Below, one piece after another: positions 1 through 7,535 of a stretch of 20,993 bases of DNA. This stretch comes from a virus: IMG/VR virus record IMGVR_UViG_3300042565_002554, positions 1 to 20,993 of that record. One strand, written 5' to 3'. Under the pieces are notes generated by a model. The model had not been told where the DNA came from. It saw nothing but the letters and a program-made list of their open reading frames with translations, and did no database searches. Made by a program: the position numbers and the translations under genes. Within the stretch, counting starts at the first letter, position 1. Each line of letters opens with the position of its first letter.

Positions 1-1
1 T

Positions 2-193
2 GTTTCTGATCAACTAGATATAGTCAATGATGGAACAGACTTACACATAAATAGATATGAAATATCATCAAATACAAATACTTCTCTTTATACTGTGCAA
101 TTAGAAGAAAATGCGGGTATAATTAGTTTGAAAGTAACACCGACAAGTGGATCTATAACCGCTAGATATTATAGAACCGCCTTAAAGTTTTAA
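2..193 (+). CDS. C-terminal end of a tail-fibre-like protein (partial)
   Basis: An open frame enters from the left edge (frame beginning at base 2) and stops with TAA at 191-193, giving the last 63 residues of a protein. It is beta-rich and hydrophilic and ends ...ARYYRTALKF. It resembles the C-terminus of the next gene (215-1822): both have an aromatic-x-SS segment, then a valine-rich strand, then a VTP turn followed by a final strand. This suggests a paralogous fibre or structural protein with the same C-terminal beta domain. The N-terminal part lies outside the window, so its type cannot be given. It sits 21 nt before the next fibre gene, probably in the same transcription unit. Confidence 0.6.
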   Translation, partial: VSDQLDIVNDGTDLHINRYEISSNTNTSLYTVQLEENAGIISLKVTPTSGSITARYYRTALKF

Positions 194-197
194 GGCG
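178..197 (+). other. Perfect hairpin over the stop codon of the first gene
   Basis: CGCCTTAA and TTAAGGCG form an 8-bp perfect stem around AGTT, with the TAA stop codon inside the right arm. No T-run follows, so this is not a standard terminator. It could be a weak terminator, an RNA-processing site, or a 3'-end stabiliser between two fibre genes. Confidence 0.4.
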
Positions 198-214
198 TAA
201 GGGGAAACAAAAAA

Positions 215-1822
215 ATGGCAACAGTAGATAAAAACTTTAGAATTAAGAATGGTTTAGTTGTTGAGGGATCAACAGCTACAGTAAATGGATCTAATATCCT
301 TACTGAAAACTCACTAGAATTTATTCAAGATACCGTAGCGGCACAACTTGTAGACGGAACACATACAAATATTTCAGTAAGTTATAATGACACTACTGGA
401 ACAATTAGTTTAACTGGCGCAGTAACATACACAGACGAGCAAGCACAAGATGCCGTTGGTAACGCAGTCGGAACTGGACTTTCATACAACGATACAACAG
501 GTGCAATATCTGTTGACACATCCACAATTCAGGCTCGTGTCGCAGATGTATCTGACACTGAAATTGGATACCTTAATGGCGTAACATCTTCAATTCAGAC
601 ACAATTAGACGATAAGTCAACTGCAAGCAAAACCGAAACATTAACAAATAAGACTTTAACATCACCAAACATAAATGAAAACGTAGCACTTACAGCAACC
701 GCTACAGAACTTAACATTCTTGATGGTGCAACACTTTCTACAACAGAACTTAACTATGTAGACGGCGTAACCTCTTCAATTCAAACACAATTAAACAATA
801 AATTTGATTCAGCAAACGCTTCAACAACAAATATTTCAGAAGGCACAAACCTTTACTTTACAGACGAAAGAGCACAAGATGCTGTAGGAAACTCTGTAGG
901 CAATGGTCTTGATTATGATGATGCAACAGGAGCAATTTCTGTAGACCCTTCAGAGTTTACATTAAACTCTATTGGCGCACCATCTGCAGCAGTAGCTTTA
1001 AACAGTCAAAAGATTACTGGCCTTGCAACACCAACAGACGAAACAGATGCATCAACTAAAGGCTATGTTGACGGAGTAATTTCAACAGAGGTATCAAATC
1101 GTAATACCGCAATTTCAACAGCAGTTAGCAATTTAGTAGACGGCGCACCAGACCTTCTTAACACTCTTAATGAATTAGCAGCAGCAATTAATGATGACGC
1201 TAACTACACAACAACTATTACAACAGCTCTAGGAACAAAAGCTCCTTTAGCATCACCAGCATTAACTGGAACACCTACTGCCCCAACAGCAGCAGCAGAC
1301 ACAAATACTACTCAAATAGCTACAACAGCTTTTGCTAAAGCAGAAGCAGACGCAGCACAGTCAGCAGCGGAAGCCACAGCATCAGCAGATGCAACATCAA
1401 AGGCTAACGCCGCTCAAGCAGCAGCAGAAGCCACAGCATCATCTGCTCTTTCTGGAGTAACTGCAGGAACCACAGCGTTTACAGCAGTAAATGTTAACTC
1501 AGTAGCTAAGCAAATTGCTGCAACCACAGGTAATATTGTTACCGCAGCCGCAACCACAGCTTATGCATGGGCAAAGGCTTCATACCGAAGCGGAGAATTC
1601 CTTGTTAAGTCAAAAAATGGAAATCACACAGAAGTTGCAAAAATTATGGTAACTCTAGATTCTTCAGATAACGTCTATATCACAGAATATGGAATGTCAT
1701 CAACAAGTGGAGTTGCACTTCAAACAGTTTCAGCAGATGTAAGCGGAACAGATGTAAGAATTCGTGTAACACCTGCAAATAACAATACCGAAGTATTAAT
1801 CACTGGTACACTTCTAGTATAA
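215..1822 (+). CDS. Tail fibre protein with phage-fibre repeats
   Basis: A 535-residue fibre-like structural protein, inferred to act in host binding at the tail. The N-terminus (MATVDKNFRIKNGLVVEG) is of a type common in phage structural fibres and recurs in the next gene. Repeats follow: AQDAVGN(A/S)VG...TGAISVD occurs twice (about residues 77-100 and 220-245), and a YLNGVTSSIQTQLDDK-type unit occurs twice. Next is the KAPLASPALTGTPTAPTAA...TTQIATTAF module typical of phage tail fibres (about 347-375). An Ala-rich stretch (about 376-412) could form a trimeric coiled coil. The C-terminal ~85 residues are a beta domain resembling the end of the preceding partial gene. AAGGGG at 199-204 precedes the ATG by 10 nt. 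The specific receptor cannot be told. Confidence 0.8.
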   Translation: MATVDKNFRIKNGLVVEGSTATVNGSNILTENSLEFIQDTVAAQLVDGTHTNISVSYNDTTGTISLTGAVTYTDEQAQDAVGNAVGTGLSYNDTTGAISVDTSTIQARVADVSDTEIGYLNGVTSSIQTQLDDKSTASKTETLTNKTLTSPNINENVALTATATELNILDGATLSTTELNYVDGVTSSIQTQLNNKFDSANASTTNISEGTNLYFTDERAQDAVGNSVGNGLDYDDATGAISVDPSEFTLNSIGAPSAAVALNSQKITGLATPTDETDASTKGYVDGVISTEVSNRNTAISTAVSNLVDGAPDLLNTLNELAAAINDDANYTTTITTALGTKAPLASPALTGTPTAPTAAADTNTTQIATTAFAKAEADAAQSAAEATASADATSKANAAQAAAEATASSALSGVTAGTTAFTAVNVNSVAKQIAATTGNIVTAAATTAYAWAKASYRSGEFLVKSKNGNHTEVAKIMVTLDSSDNVYITEYGMSSTSGVALQTVSADVSGTDVRIRVTPANNNTEVLITGTLLV

Positions 1823-1837
1823 TTAAATAAAAGGCCA

Positions 1838-1858
1838 GGGGAGAGCCTGAATCTCCCC
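1838..1858 (+). terminator. Intergenic hairpin, possible weak terminator
   Basis: GGGGAGA and TCTCCCC form a 7-bp stem around a 7-nt loop in the 68-nt gap between two fibre genes. What follows is A-rich rather than T-rich, so termination on the + strand would be inefficient. It may instead be a processing or partial attenuation site. Confidence 0.35.
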
Positions 1859-1890
1859 ACAAAAAACAATTAGGGGATATGTGAACTTAA

Positions 1891-2247
1891 ATGGCAACAG
1901 AGAATAAAAACTTTAAAGTTAAGAATGGAATAAATGTCGCAGGAGATGCCACATTTGATTCTAACGTCGTATTAGGTTCAACCCCCCTTAGATTTGACAC
2001 AACAACAAATAAACTACAGATCCAATTAAATGGAACCTGGAGCCCAATTGCGTTTGTGGCAGACATTCCAGATATGACAACAGAAATAGGCTTTATGGAT
2101 ATTGGATTAGCTATTGACTACAATGGTCTTCCAGTCTATACAGTTCAGGCAAACGGAGTAAGTACAACAGCAACTAAATTCGCAGACGGTGGAGCCCCAT
2201 CAACTTCAACATATGGGTTAACATTTGATTCTGGAGTTATAGGTTAA
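1891..2247 (+). CDS. Small fibre-related protein sharing an N-terminal module
   Basis: A 118-residue protein of unknown specific role. Its first ~20 residues (MATENKNFKVKNGINVAG) closely match the N-terminus of the fibre at 215-1822, so both probably share an attachment or oligomerisation module. Residues ~28-55 (LRFDTTTNKLQIQLNGTWSPI) are a short beta unit seen in many phage fibres, in which a tabulated strand ends in NGTW. The rest is beta-rich with no catalytic motif. It may be a fibre accessory, a short tip, or a remnant of a longer fibre reduced to its anchor. AGGGGAT at about 1872 lies roughly 12 nt before the ATG. No signal peptide or membrane segment is present. Confidence 0.65.
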   Translation: MATENKNFKVKNGINVAGDATFDSNVVLGSTPLRFDTTTNKLQIQLNGTWSPIAFVADIPDMTTEIGFMDIGLAIDYNGLPVYTVQANGVSTTATKFADGGAPSTSTYGLTFDSGVIG

Positions 2248-2258
2248 TAAAAAATAAA

Positions 2259-2267
2259 TGCTATAAT
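2259..2267 (+). promoter_or_regulatory. Extended -10 promoter element (TGCTATAAT)
   Basis: A consensus extended -10 (TG-n-TATAAT) lies 22 nt before the ATG at 2290. No clear -35 is visible 16-18 nt upstream. Transcription would start near 2274 and include the AAGGGG ribosome-binding site at 2276-2281. Confidence 0.5.
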
Positions 2268-2289
2268 TAGCAAATAAGGGGTAATAAAT

Positions 2290-4707
2290 ATGTCAACAGT
2301 AAGAATTCAAGTAAGACGAGGAACAGCATCAGAATGGACCTCAGCAAATCCTACATTAGCCGCAGGTGAAATGGGTGTTGAAACAGACACCAGAAAAATT
2401 AAAGTTGGAACTGGTAGCACAGCATGGACTAGCCTTGCATACATAGCCTCAGATGCACCAGGAATTACAGAAATTGCACAAGATGCAATTGACTCAGCAC
2501 TTTCAATGGGAGCAGGTCTTACAAAATCTTACAATGATGGCACAAATACAATTTCTCTTAATATTGACTCATCAGTTGTTGCACTTAAATCTTATGTCGA
2601 CGATCAAATAACTGCACTAGACAACGCAGCAGATGCAGCTTATGTATTACTAGCAGATGTTGGCAATGCAGGCGGACCAGCAAAGTTAGATGTCGATGGA
2701 AACTTATTGGTTCCAAAATCAAGCATTATTTTAGAGGGATCATCAGCAGATGCTTGGGAAACAACTCTTACAGTAACAAACCCTACAGCAGATAGAACAA
2801 TTACTTTACCAAATGCTACTGGTACAGTAGCTTTAACATCTGACCTTGAACCTTATGCAACAACCGTAGCACTTAACTCAGTAGTTTCTGCATTAAATAT
2901 TCACCAAGCGGCACATGTTGCTACAACAGATGCTTTAGCTGCTACATATGCTGCAGGATCTGCCGATTTAGGAGGCGGAACTGGTATTGGTGCAACTTTA
3001 ACTATGAATTCAAATGGAGTATTGTCTATAGATGGCGTAACCATGGTTTCAGGATTCAGAGTGGTTGTAAAAGACCAAGCAAACAATATTCACAACGGTA
3101 TTTATGAAGTAACAAATGCTGGCTCCGTAAGCACAGCAGCAGTTTTAACTAGATCAGGAGATTATAATAACTCAAATGAACAATTACCACTTGATGTACA
3201 AAAGGGTGACGTTGTTTATGTAATGAGTGGAACTGCAAATGGATTAAAACAATTTTCTCAAATATACACAGGAACAAATACAGACGGTTCTGTTAAAATT
3301 GGTACAGATGCCATAGACTTTACTCAAATATCAGGAACAGCAACTTTTGAGGTAGGCGATGGAATTACTAAATCAAACAACACTATAGCTGTAGATGGAA
3401 GTTATGTACTTACCACAGCAGCCGCAGACACAACTTATTTAAAGAAAACTGATGCAGGTACAACATATTTAACACAGGCAAACGCAGGTACAATTTATTT
3501 AACTCAATCAAATGCAGACACAACATATTTAACTCAATCATCTGCAAGCACAAATTATTTAACTAAAACTGATGCAGGAACAATCTATCTAACACTAGAT
3601 GCTGCAGCAGGCTATTTGACTGAAGCTGAGGCAACATCAGGATATCTTGCAAAAACAACAAATCAAATTGAAGATACTAATATTAAATCTGGCGCAGCAA
3701 TTCAAGCAAACAAAATAGCAGGAACTGCAATTACAGCAGCAGATACAGGTACTGTAACAAATGCAATGCTTGCAGGATCAATTGCTAATGATAAGCTTTC
3801 TAATTCAACAATTTCAGGAAAAGCACTTGGAAATAATTTAGACACATTAACAATTGGAACTGGTTTAACTGGTACATCTTATAATGGTGGAGCAGCAGCA
3901 ACAGTTGCAATAGATTCAACAGTTGCTACTTTAACTGGCTCACAAACACTTACAAATAAAACAATTACTGCACCTCTTGGATTAGTAAAAGGAGATGTTG
4001 GACTTGGAAATGTTGACAATACTACAGATGCCAATAAACCAATATCATCAGCGACACAAACAGCTCTTGACCTTAAGGCTCCGTTAGCCTCACCAGCACT
4101 TACTGGAGTCCCAACAGCACCTACTGCAGCAGCAGCAACTAATACCACACAAATTGCCACTACAGAGTTTGTTCGTGCAGAAGTTGCAGCACTTGTAAAT
4201 AGTGCAGGTTCAACACTTGATACTCTTGGAGAAATTGCAACCGCTCTTGGAAATGATGCAAACTTAAGCACAACACTTACAAACAGCATTGCATTAAAAG
4301 CCCCACTTGATTCACCAACATTTACTGGAACAGTAACAGTTGCAGCAGCAGGTGTAGCATTTACAGACGGAACTCAGACAAAAGAAGGCGTTCCTTCAAG
4401 AACTCCAATTGTTTACAAAACTGCAAACTACACATTGTCTGCAGCATCTGAAAGAGACTCATTAATAGAGGTAGATTCTACAAGCCCAGTAACAATAACA
4501 ATCCCAACTAACTCAGCAGTTGCTTATCCAATTGGAACAACTCTAGATATACTTGGTACAAATACTGGATTAGTTACAATTGCAGGAGATACAGGCGTAA
4601 CAGTAAATGCTACTCCTGGATTAAAATTACGAGGACAATGGTCATCCGCAACATTATTTAAGAGAGCAGAAAACTCTTGGGTAGTATTCGGCGACTTGAA
4701 GTCATAA
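2290..4707 (+). CDS. Large tail fibre with Mtd-like N-terminal domain
   Basis: An 805-residue fibre. Residues ~1-52 (VRIQVRRGTASEWTSANPTL...KVGTGSTAWTSLAY) match the N-terminal domain known from the major tropism determinant and many other phage receptor-binding proteins. About 205-350 is a beta module with a VKDQANNIHNGIYEVTNAGS core that recurs in phage fibres. Residues 383-452 hold a run of ~10-residue YLT repeats. A TNKTI segment and a second KAPLASPALTGVPTAP...TTQIATTEF module follow. The last ~105 residues form a C-terminal domain ([10 protein letters not shown]...PGLKLR.QWSSATL.KR...WVV.GDL) shared with the collagen-like fibre at 11958-13259. The next gene, a Hint protein, begins 13 nt later. 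Probably a receptor-binding fibre; assignment to a particular fibre is not possible. Confidence 0.85.
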   Translation: MSTVRIQVRRGTASEWTSANPTLAAGEMGVETDTRKIKVGTGSTAWTSLAYIASDAPGITEIAQDAIDSALSMGAGLTKSYNDGTNTISLNIDSSVVALKSYVDDQITALDNAADAAYVLLADVGNAGGPAKLDVDGNLLVPKSSIILEGSSADAWETTLTVTNPTADRTITLPNATGTVALTSDLEPYATTVALNSVVSALNIHQAAHVATTDALAATYAAGSADLGGGTGIGATLTMNSNGVLSIDGVTMVSGFRVVVKDQANNIHNGIYEVTNAGSVSTAAVLTRSGDYNNSNEQLPLDVQKGDVVYVMSGTANGLKQFSQIYTGTNTDGSVKIGTDAIDFTQISGTATFEVGDGITKSNNTIAVDGSYVLTTAAADTTYLKKTDAGTTYLTQANAGTIYLTQSNADTTYLTQSSASTNYLTKTDAGTIYLTLDAAAGYLTEAEATSGYLAKTTNQIEDTNIKSGAAIQANKIAGTAITAADTGTVTNAMLAGSIANDKLSNSTISGKALGNNLDTLTIGTGLTGTSYNGGAAATVAIDSTVATLTGSQTLTNKTITAPLGLVKGDVGLGNVDNTTDANKPISSATQTALDLKAPLASPALTGVPTAPTAAAATNTTQIATTEFVRAEVAALVNSAGSTLDTLGEIATALGNDANLSTTLTNSIALKAPLDSPTFTGTVTVAAAGVAFTDGTQTKEGVPSRTPIVYKTANYTLSAASERDSLIEVDSTSPVTITIPTNSAVAYPIGTTLDILGTNTGLVTIAGDTGVTVNATPGLKLRGQWSSATLFKRAENSWVVFGDLKS
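3436..3648 (+). repeat. Tandem ~30-nt repeats coding YLT decapeptides
   Basis: Eight YL-initiated units, seven of them spaced 10 residues apart and one 9, with pattern YLT(x)3A(G/D/S)T(x), for example YLTQANAGTI and YLTKTDAGTI. The DNA copies are related but not identical. This regular short repeat suggests a beta-prism, beta-helix or triple-beta-spiral shaft segment of the fibre. Confidence 0.75.
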
Positions 4708-4720
4708 GGAGATATTGTAA

Positions 4721-6070
4721 ATGAGTAAAAGATCTGGTAGAAAATCCCAAGCAGCAAACGATTTCTTAGAGCCAAAACCTGTAGAAAGCTTAACCGCTAC
4801 AGATGTAGGAACATCTAGGACATTTAATAACGGAGCAGCAAATTTATCATGGTCTCTACCAGCTGGCTCACCAGAAGCTACAAGTTATACAATAACAACA
4901 ACTCCATCATCAACAACTGAAACTACATCTAATACATCTTTTCAGTTTACAGGACTATCTTCAAATACATCATATACATTTTCAGTAGTTGGAAGCAATG
5001 CAGCAGGATCTTCTGCTGCAACAGAGTCTAGCTCTGTATTAATTACTACTGTGCCAGCAAAGCCAGTTTCTGTAAGCGCAGCATCACCAAGCGCTGATCA
5101 GGATGTAGTATCATGGTCAGCAGGAGCAACTGGAGGTAAAGCAATTACTAGCTTTACAGTTGTTTCATCAGATGGACCTTCATACACAAACTCTACGTCA
5201 CCAAAAACTATTTCAGAAACAGCAAATACATCACAAACATATACTATTTATGCAATTAATGATAATGGAACATCAGAAGGAGAAACTACAAACTCCGTAA
5301 CCACAACAGCACCGTTCTTCCCACCGTTCTTCCCGTACTTCCCACCGTTCTTCCCGTTCTTCCCGTTCTTCCCACCGTACTTCCCACCGTTCTTCCCGTT
5401 CTTCCCGTTCTTCCCACCGTACTTCCCACCGTTCTTCCCGTTCTTCCCGTTCTTCCCACCGTACTTCCCACCGTTCTTCCCGTTCTTCCCGTTCTTCCCA
5501 CCGTTCTTCCCACCAAGATTTGGACCATTCTTCCCACCAGCATTTGGTCCATACTTTGTAAGATGCGTAGATGGAGATACCTTAATACTAACTAGCGAAG
5601 GATTAAAGCCTGCTAGAGATATTAAGATAGGAGAGAAGTTACTAACAGTAGACGCTAAAGCAATATCTGGAGAGTCTAACTTCGCACCACTTCAAATAAA
5701 TGTTCAAGATTTAGAAATAAGCAATCTTGTACAAACAGAAGTAACAAATGTAATTGCTTCAGATAAGGTAGATAGAGTTTACTTTAACAACGATAAAACA
5801 GCTCAATTTACTGAAACTCACCCAATATTCGTAAAACGCAATAACGAATATCGTGTAGTCGAAGCAGGCACAGTTCAAGCAGGAGATGCCTTGATACAAA
5901 TTAATATAGGCGCCCTAGGAGAGACAGTATTAATGTCAGAAGTTATATCAGAAATAGAGGTTACTGAAGTAAATAAGGTAACTCTAGATGTAGCAAAAGA
6001 TGTATACACATTTAGCTGCGACTCATATAACTGGTACTTTGCAGGAAATATTTTAACTCACAATAAATAG
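4721..6070 (+). CDS. FN3-FN3-(Pro/Phe/Tyr tract)-Hint autoprocessing protein
   Basis: A 449-residue modular protein. Residues ~16-107 and ~108-196 are two fibronectin type III domains, common phage surface adhesin modules. Residues 198-265 contain only Pro, Phe and Tyr (FFPPFFPYFP-like), followed by RFGPFFPPAFGPYFVR. A 168-residue Hint domain then runs from Cys282 (CVDGDTLI, block A) through TETHPIF (block B) to YTFSC...WYFAGNILTHNK (block F/G), ending His447-Asn448-Lys449. Hint domains cleave or ligate at their first Cys by N-S acyl shift. No homing endonuclease is present, and Lys is not a splicing nucleophile, so protein splicing is unlikely. N-terminal cleavage or thioester-mediated attachment of the adhesin is inferred. 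A close paralogue of the Hint part is at 13261-14241. An AAGGAG site lies just upstream. Confidence 0.85.
   Translation: MSKRSGRKSQAANDFLEPKPVESLTATDVGTSRTFNNGAANLSWSLPAGSPEATSYTITTTPSSTTETTSNTSFQFTGLSSNTSYTFSVVGSNAAGSSAATESSSVLITTVPAKPVSVSAASPSADQDVVSWSAGATGGKAITSFTVVSSDGPSYTNSTSPKTISETANTSQTYTIYAINDNGTSEGETTNSVTTTAPFFPPFFPYFPPFFPFFPFFPPYFPPFFPFFPFFPPYFPPFFPFFPFFPPYFPPFFPFFPFFPPFFPPRFGPFFPPAFGPYFVRCVDGDTLILTSEGLKPARDIKIGEKLLTVDAKAISGESNFAPLQINVQDLEISNLVQTEVTNVIASDKVDRVYFNNDKTAQFTETHPIFVKRNNEYRVVEAGTVQAGDALIQINIGALGETVLMSEVISEIEVTEVNKVTLDVAKDVYTFSCDSYNWYFAGNILTHNK
5312..5515 (+). repeat. Pro/Phe/Tyr-only coding tract with perfect 42-nt tandem repeats
   Basis: Codes for 68 consecutive residues of only P, F and Y. 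Within it a 42-nt unit is repeated perfectly three times (5341-5382, 5383-5424, 5425-5466). A fourth copy at 5467-5508 differs by one base, which turns Tyr into Phe. Each unit codes for 14 residues equivalent to PPFFPFFPFFPPYF. Codons are nearly all CCG, CCA and TTC. Confidence 0.95.
5524..5859 (+). repeat. Left copy of a direct repeat around the Hint domain start and core
   Basis: Two stretches here are identical to the second Hint gene: 51 nt at 5524-5574 (around the catalytic Cys) equal 13695-13745, and 77 nt at 5783-5859 (around the TETHP block) equal 13954-14030. Both are offset by exactly 8171 nt, so the alignment between them has no net gap. DNA between and after the blocks is clearly more diverged. 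Confidence 0.9.
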
Positions 6071-6077
6071 TAAAATA

Positions 6078-6106
6078 ATTATTAGGGCCCAAAAGGCCCT
6101 AATAAT
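6078..6106 (+). terminator. Strong hairpin after the first Hint gene
   Basis: ATTATTAGGGCC and GGCCCTAATAAT form a perfect 12-bp stem with a CAAAA loop, 7 nt after the stop codon. There is no T-run on the + strand, but the position just before a consensus promoter supports a transcription boundary. The stem could also act for the opposite strand. Confidence 0.65.
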
Positions 6107-6107
6107 G

Positions 6108-6136
6108 TTGACAATATATATATAATTATATATAAT
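6108..6136 (+). promoter_or_regulatory. Perfect-consensus sigma-70 type promoter for the dioxygenase operon
   Basis: TTGACA at 6108-6113 and TATAAT at 6131-6136 are separated by exactly 17 nt of A/T-only sequence. Transcription would start near 6143, about 17 nt before the ATG at 6160. The leader has only a weak purine-rich ribosome site (AGAAAG). Confidence 0.85.
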
Positions 6137-6159
6137 ATATTTCTAGCAGAAAGAATAAA

Positions 6160-6879
6160 ATGTCAGATATTTATGATATAGACAGCAATCCTTGGTTTAC
6201 AAAAGATAGATCGGAATCAACTTCTTTTAGAGTAGAAAGATCTTTTGGAAATATTAAAGTTTTAAATCCAGGAATTGGATTAAATATTTATGAATCAGCT
6301 ATTACAAGCGATGTTTGTGAAACATCAATTAAAACATTAGAAGATAAATTAACTAACGGATCACTTTATAAATGGTCAGAAGCACAAGTTACAACTTCCG
6401 ACAAGCCAGTAAAATCTGCAAGAGACTGTGTTGATTTTAAATTCAAGCCAGAAAACCTTGGACAAAGAAATGAAAACAATGCAGAACTTTTAGATATGCA
6501 TAAATCAATATATGATGTATTAAAAAAATGTATAGATGATTATTGTCAATACTGGGGAATTAATGTAATATATTATGAAGCATTTAACTTTGTAAAATAC
6601 ACAAGCCCAGGACAACACTTTAGAGTTCATGCAGATCATGGACCGCATTACAATTGCACCGTATCCGCTGTAATTTATTTAAACGATAATTATGAGGGCG
6701 GAGAAATAGCTTTTCCAAGATTAGACAAATTAGTATACAAGCCAAAACGTGGTGATGTAGTAATATTCCCATCAAACTATATATATGAACACTCTTCAGA
6801 ACCAATGATTTCTGGGGATAAATATTCAGTTGTAGTTATGATGGATATTAATCTATTAGGACATAAGGAGAACAAATGA
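6160..6879 (+). CDS. 2-oxoglutarate/Fe(II) dioxygenase, prolyl 4-hydroxylase-like (1)
   Basis: A 239-residue enzyme of the 2OG-Fe(II) oxygenase superfamily (P4Hc-like), which uses 2-oxoglutarate and O2 to hydroxylate a substrate, giving succinate and CO2. Iron ligands are His157-x-Asp159 and His211. Lys221, ten residues after the distal His, is placed to bind 2-oxoglutarate, as in collagen prolyl 4-hydroxylases. The core motif [10 protein letters not shown] is present, followed by a KRGDVVIFPS strand. The N-terminal ~90 residues are less conserved and include CVDFKFK, shared with the next gene, so the two are close paralogues. First gene after the consensus promoter; its stop overlaps the next start (ATGA). 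Substrate is unknown; fibre proteins are inferred from context. Confidence 0.9.
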   Translation: MSDIYDIDSNPWFTKDRSESTSFRVERSFGNIKVLNPGIGLNIYESAITSDVCETSIKTLEDKLTNGSLYKWSEAQVTTSDKPVKSARDCVDFKFKPENLGQRNENNAELLDMHKSIYDVLKKCIDDYCQYWGINVIYYEAFNFVKYTSPGQHFRVHADHGPHYNCTVSAVIYLNDNYEGGEIAFPRLDKLVYKPKRGDVVIFPSNYIYEHSSEPMISGDKYSVVVMMDINLLGHKENK

Positions 6880-7535
6880 CAAATACTCAGACATGGTCTA
6901 GCGCAGAAGATTTAGGTTCTGGAATTTGGGTGTATAGAGATGTTTTAACAAAAGATTTAAATTTAATTGAAAGATTAGAAAAAGAACTAGATGGCAAGTC
7001 TCCAAATTACACCTGGCAACCAGCATATGTTGGATATCAAGAAAGAATGCCAGAGTATAGAGAATGCGTTGATTTTAAATTTAAAAAAACAGACATAGAG
7101 CAAGACAAATCAGAAGTTTCTTTATCCTTACAGCAAATATGGCAAGACTGCTACGACAAACAAGCACCAGCAGTTCAAGATTATTGTAAAAAACATAATA
7201 TACATAAACTGCAATACTGGGAAGCTTTTAATTTTATTAAATATGTGCCTGGTCATCACTTTATGGAACATCATGATCATGGGTTCTCCTATAACTGTAC
7301 AGTTTCATTGGTAGGGTATTTAAATGACGACTATGAAGGTGGAGAGTTATATTTTAGATTACAAAATTTAAATATTAAGCCAAAAGCAGGAGATTTATAC
7401 ATATTCCCATCTACATATATGTATCCTCATCAAGCTAAAGTAGTTAAATCAGGAACTAAATATTCTTTAGTTACAATGTTAGATTATAGTGCTAAATTCC
7501 ATACTCAGGAAATGTATCAAGATACTGGCAACTAG
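6876..7535 (+). CDS. 2-oxoglutarate/Fe(II) dioxygenase, prolyl 4-hydroxylase-like (2)
   Basis: A 219-residue paralogue of the preceding gene. Shared segments include ECVDFKFK, (Y/W)EAFNF(V/I)KY and YNCTVS, and the YLNDDYEGGE core. Iron ligands are His132-x-Asp134 and His185, with Lys195 ten residues later as the 2-oxoglutarate-binding residue. The site is complete, so activity is expected. GGAGAA lies about 8 nt before the ATG, which overlaps the upstream stop (ATGA), indicating translational coupling. The Lys-type site is the same as in the first copy, so the pair may have arisen by tandem duplication and diverged in substrate. No signal peptide; cytoplasmic. Confidence 0.9.
   Translation: MTNTQTWSSAEDLGSGIWVYRDVLTKDLNLIERLEKELDGKSPNYTWQPAYVGYQERMPEYRECVDFKFKKTDIEQDKSEVSLSLQQIWQDCYDKQAPAVQDYCKKHNIHKLQYWEAFNFIKYVPGHHFMEHHDHGFSYNCTVSLVGYLNDDYEGGELYFRLQNLNIKPKAGDLYIFPSTYMYPHQAKVVKSGTKYSLVTMLDYSAKFHTQEMYQDTGN

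Noticed and set aside
2290-2445. Mtd-like N-terminus as a sign of a diversity-generating retroelement
   Set aside because: No reverse transcriptase and no template/variable repeat pair with adenine-biased changes is visible in the window. The domain is common in ordinary fibres.
5312-5515. CRISPR-like array
   Set aside because: The 42-nt units are directly adjacent with no unique spacers, are not palindromic, and are in frame within a coding sequence.
5286-5552. Minus-strand open frame coding for a GRTGRTVGS-repeat protein
   Set aside because: It is the antisense of the Pro/Phe/Tyr tract; the repeat pattern follows from the + strand repeats. It has no ribosome site and all convincing genes are on the + strand.
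5564-6070. Intein with splicing and homing
   Set aside because: No endonuclease domain, no downstream extein and Lys after the terminal Asn. A Hint autoprocessing domain fits better.
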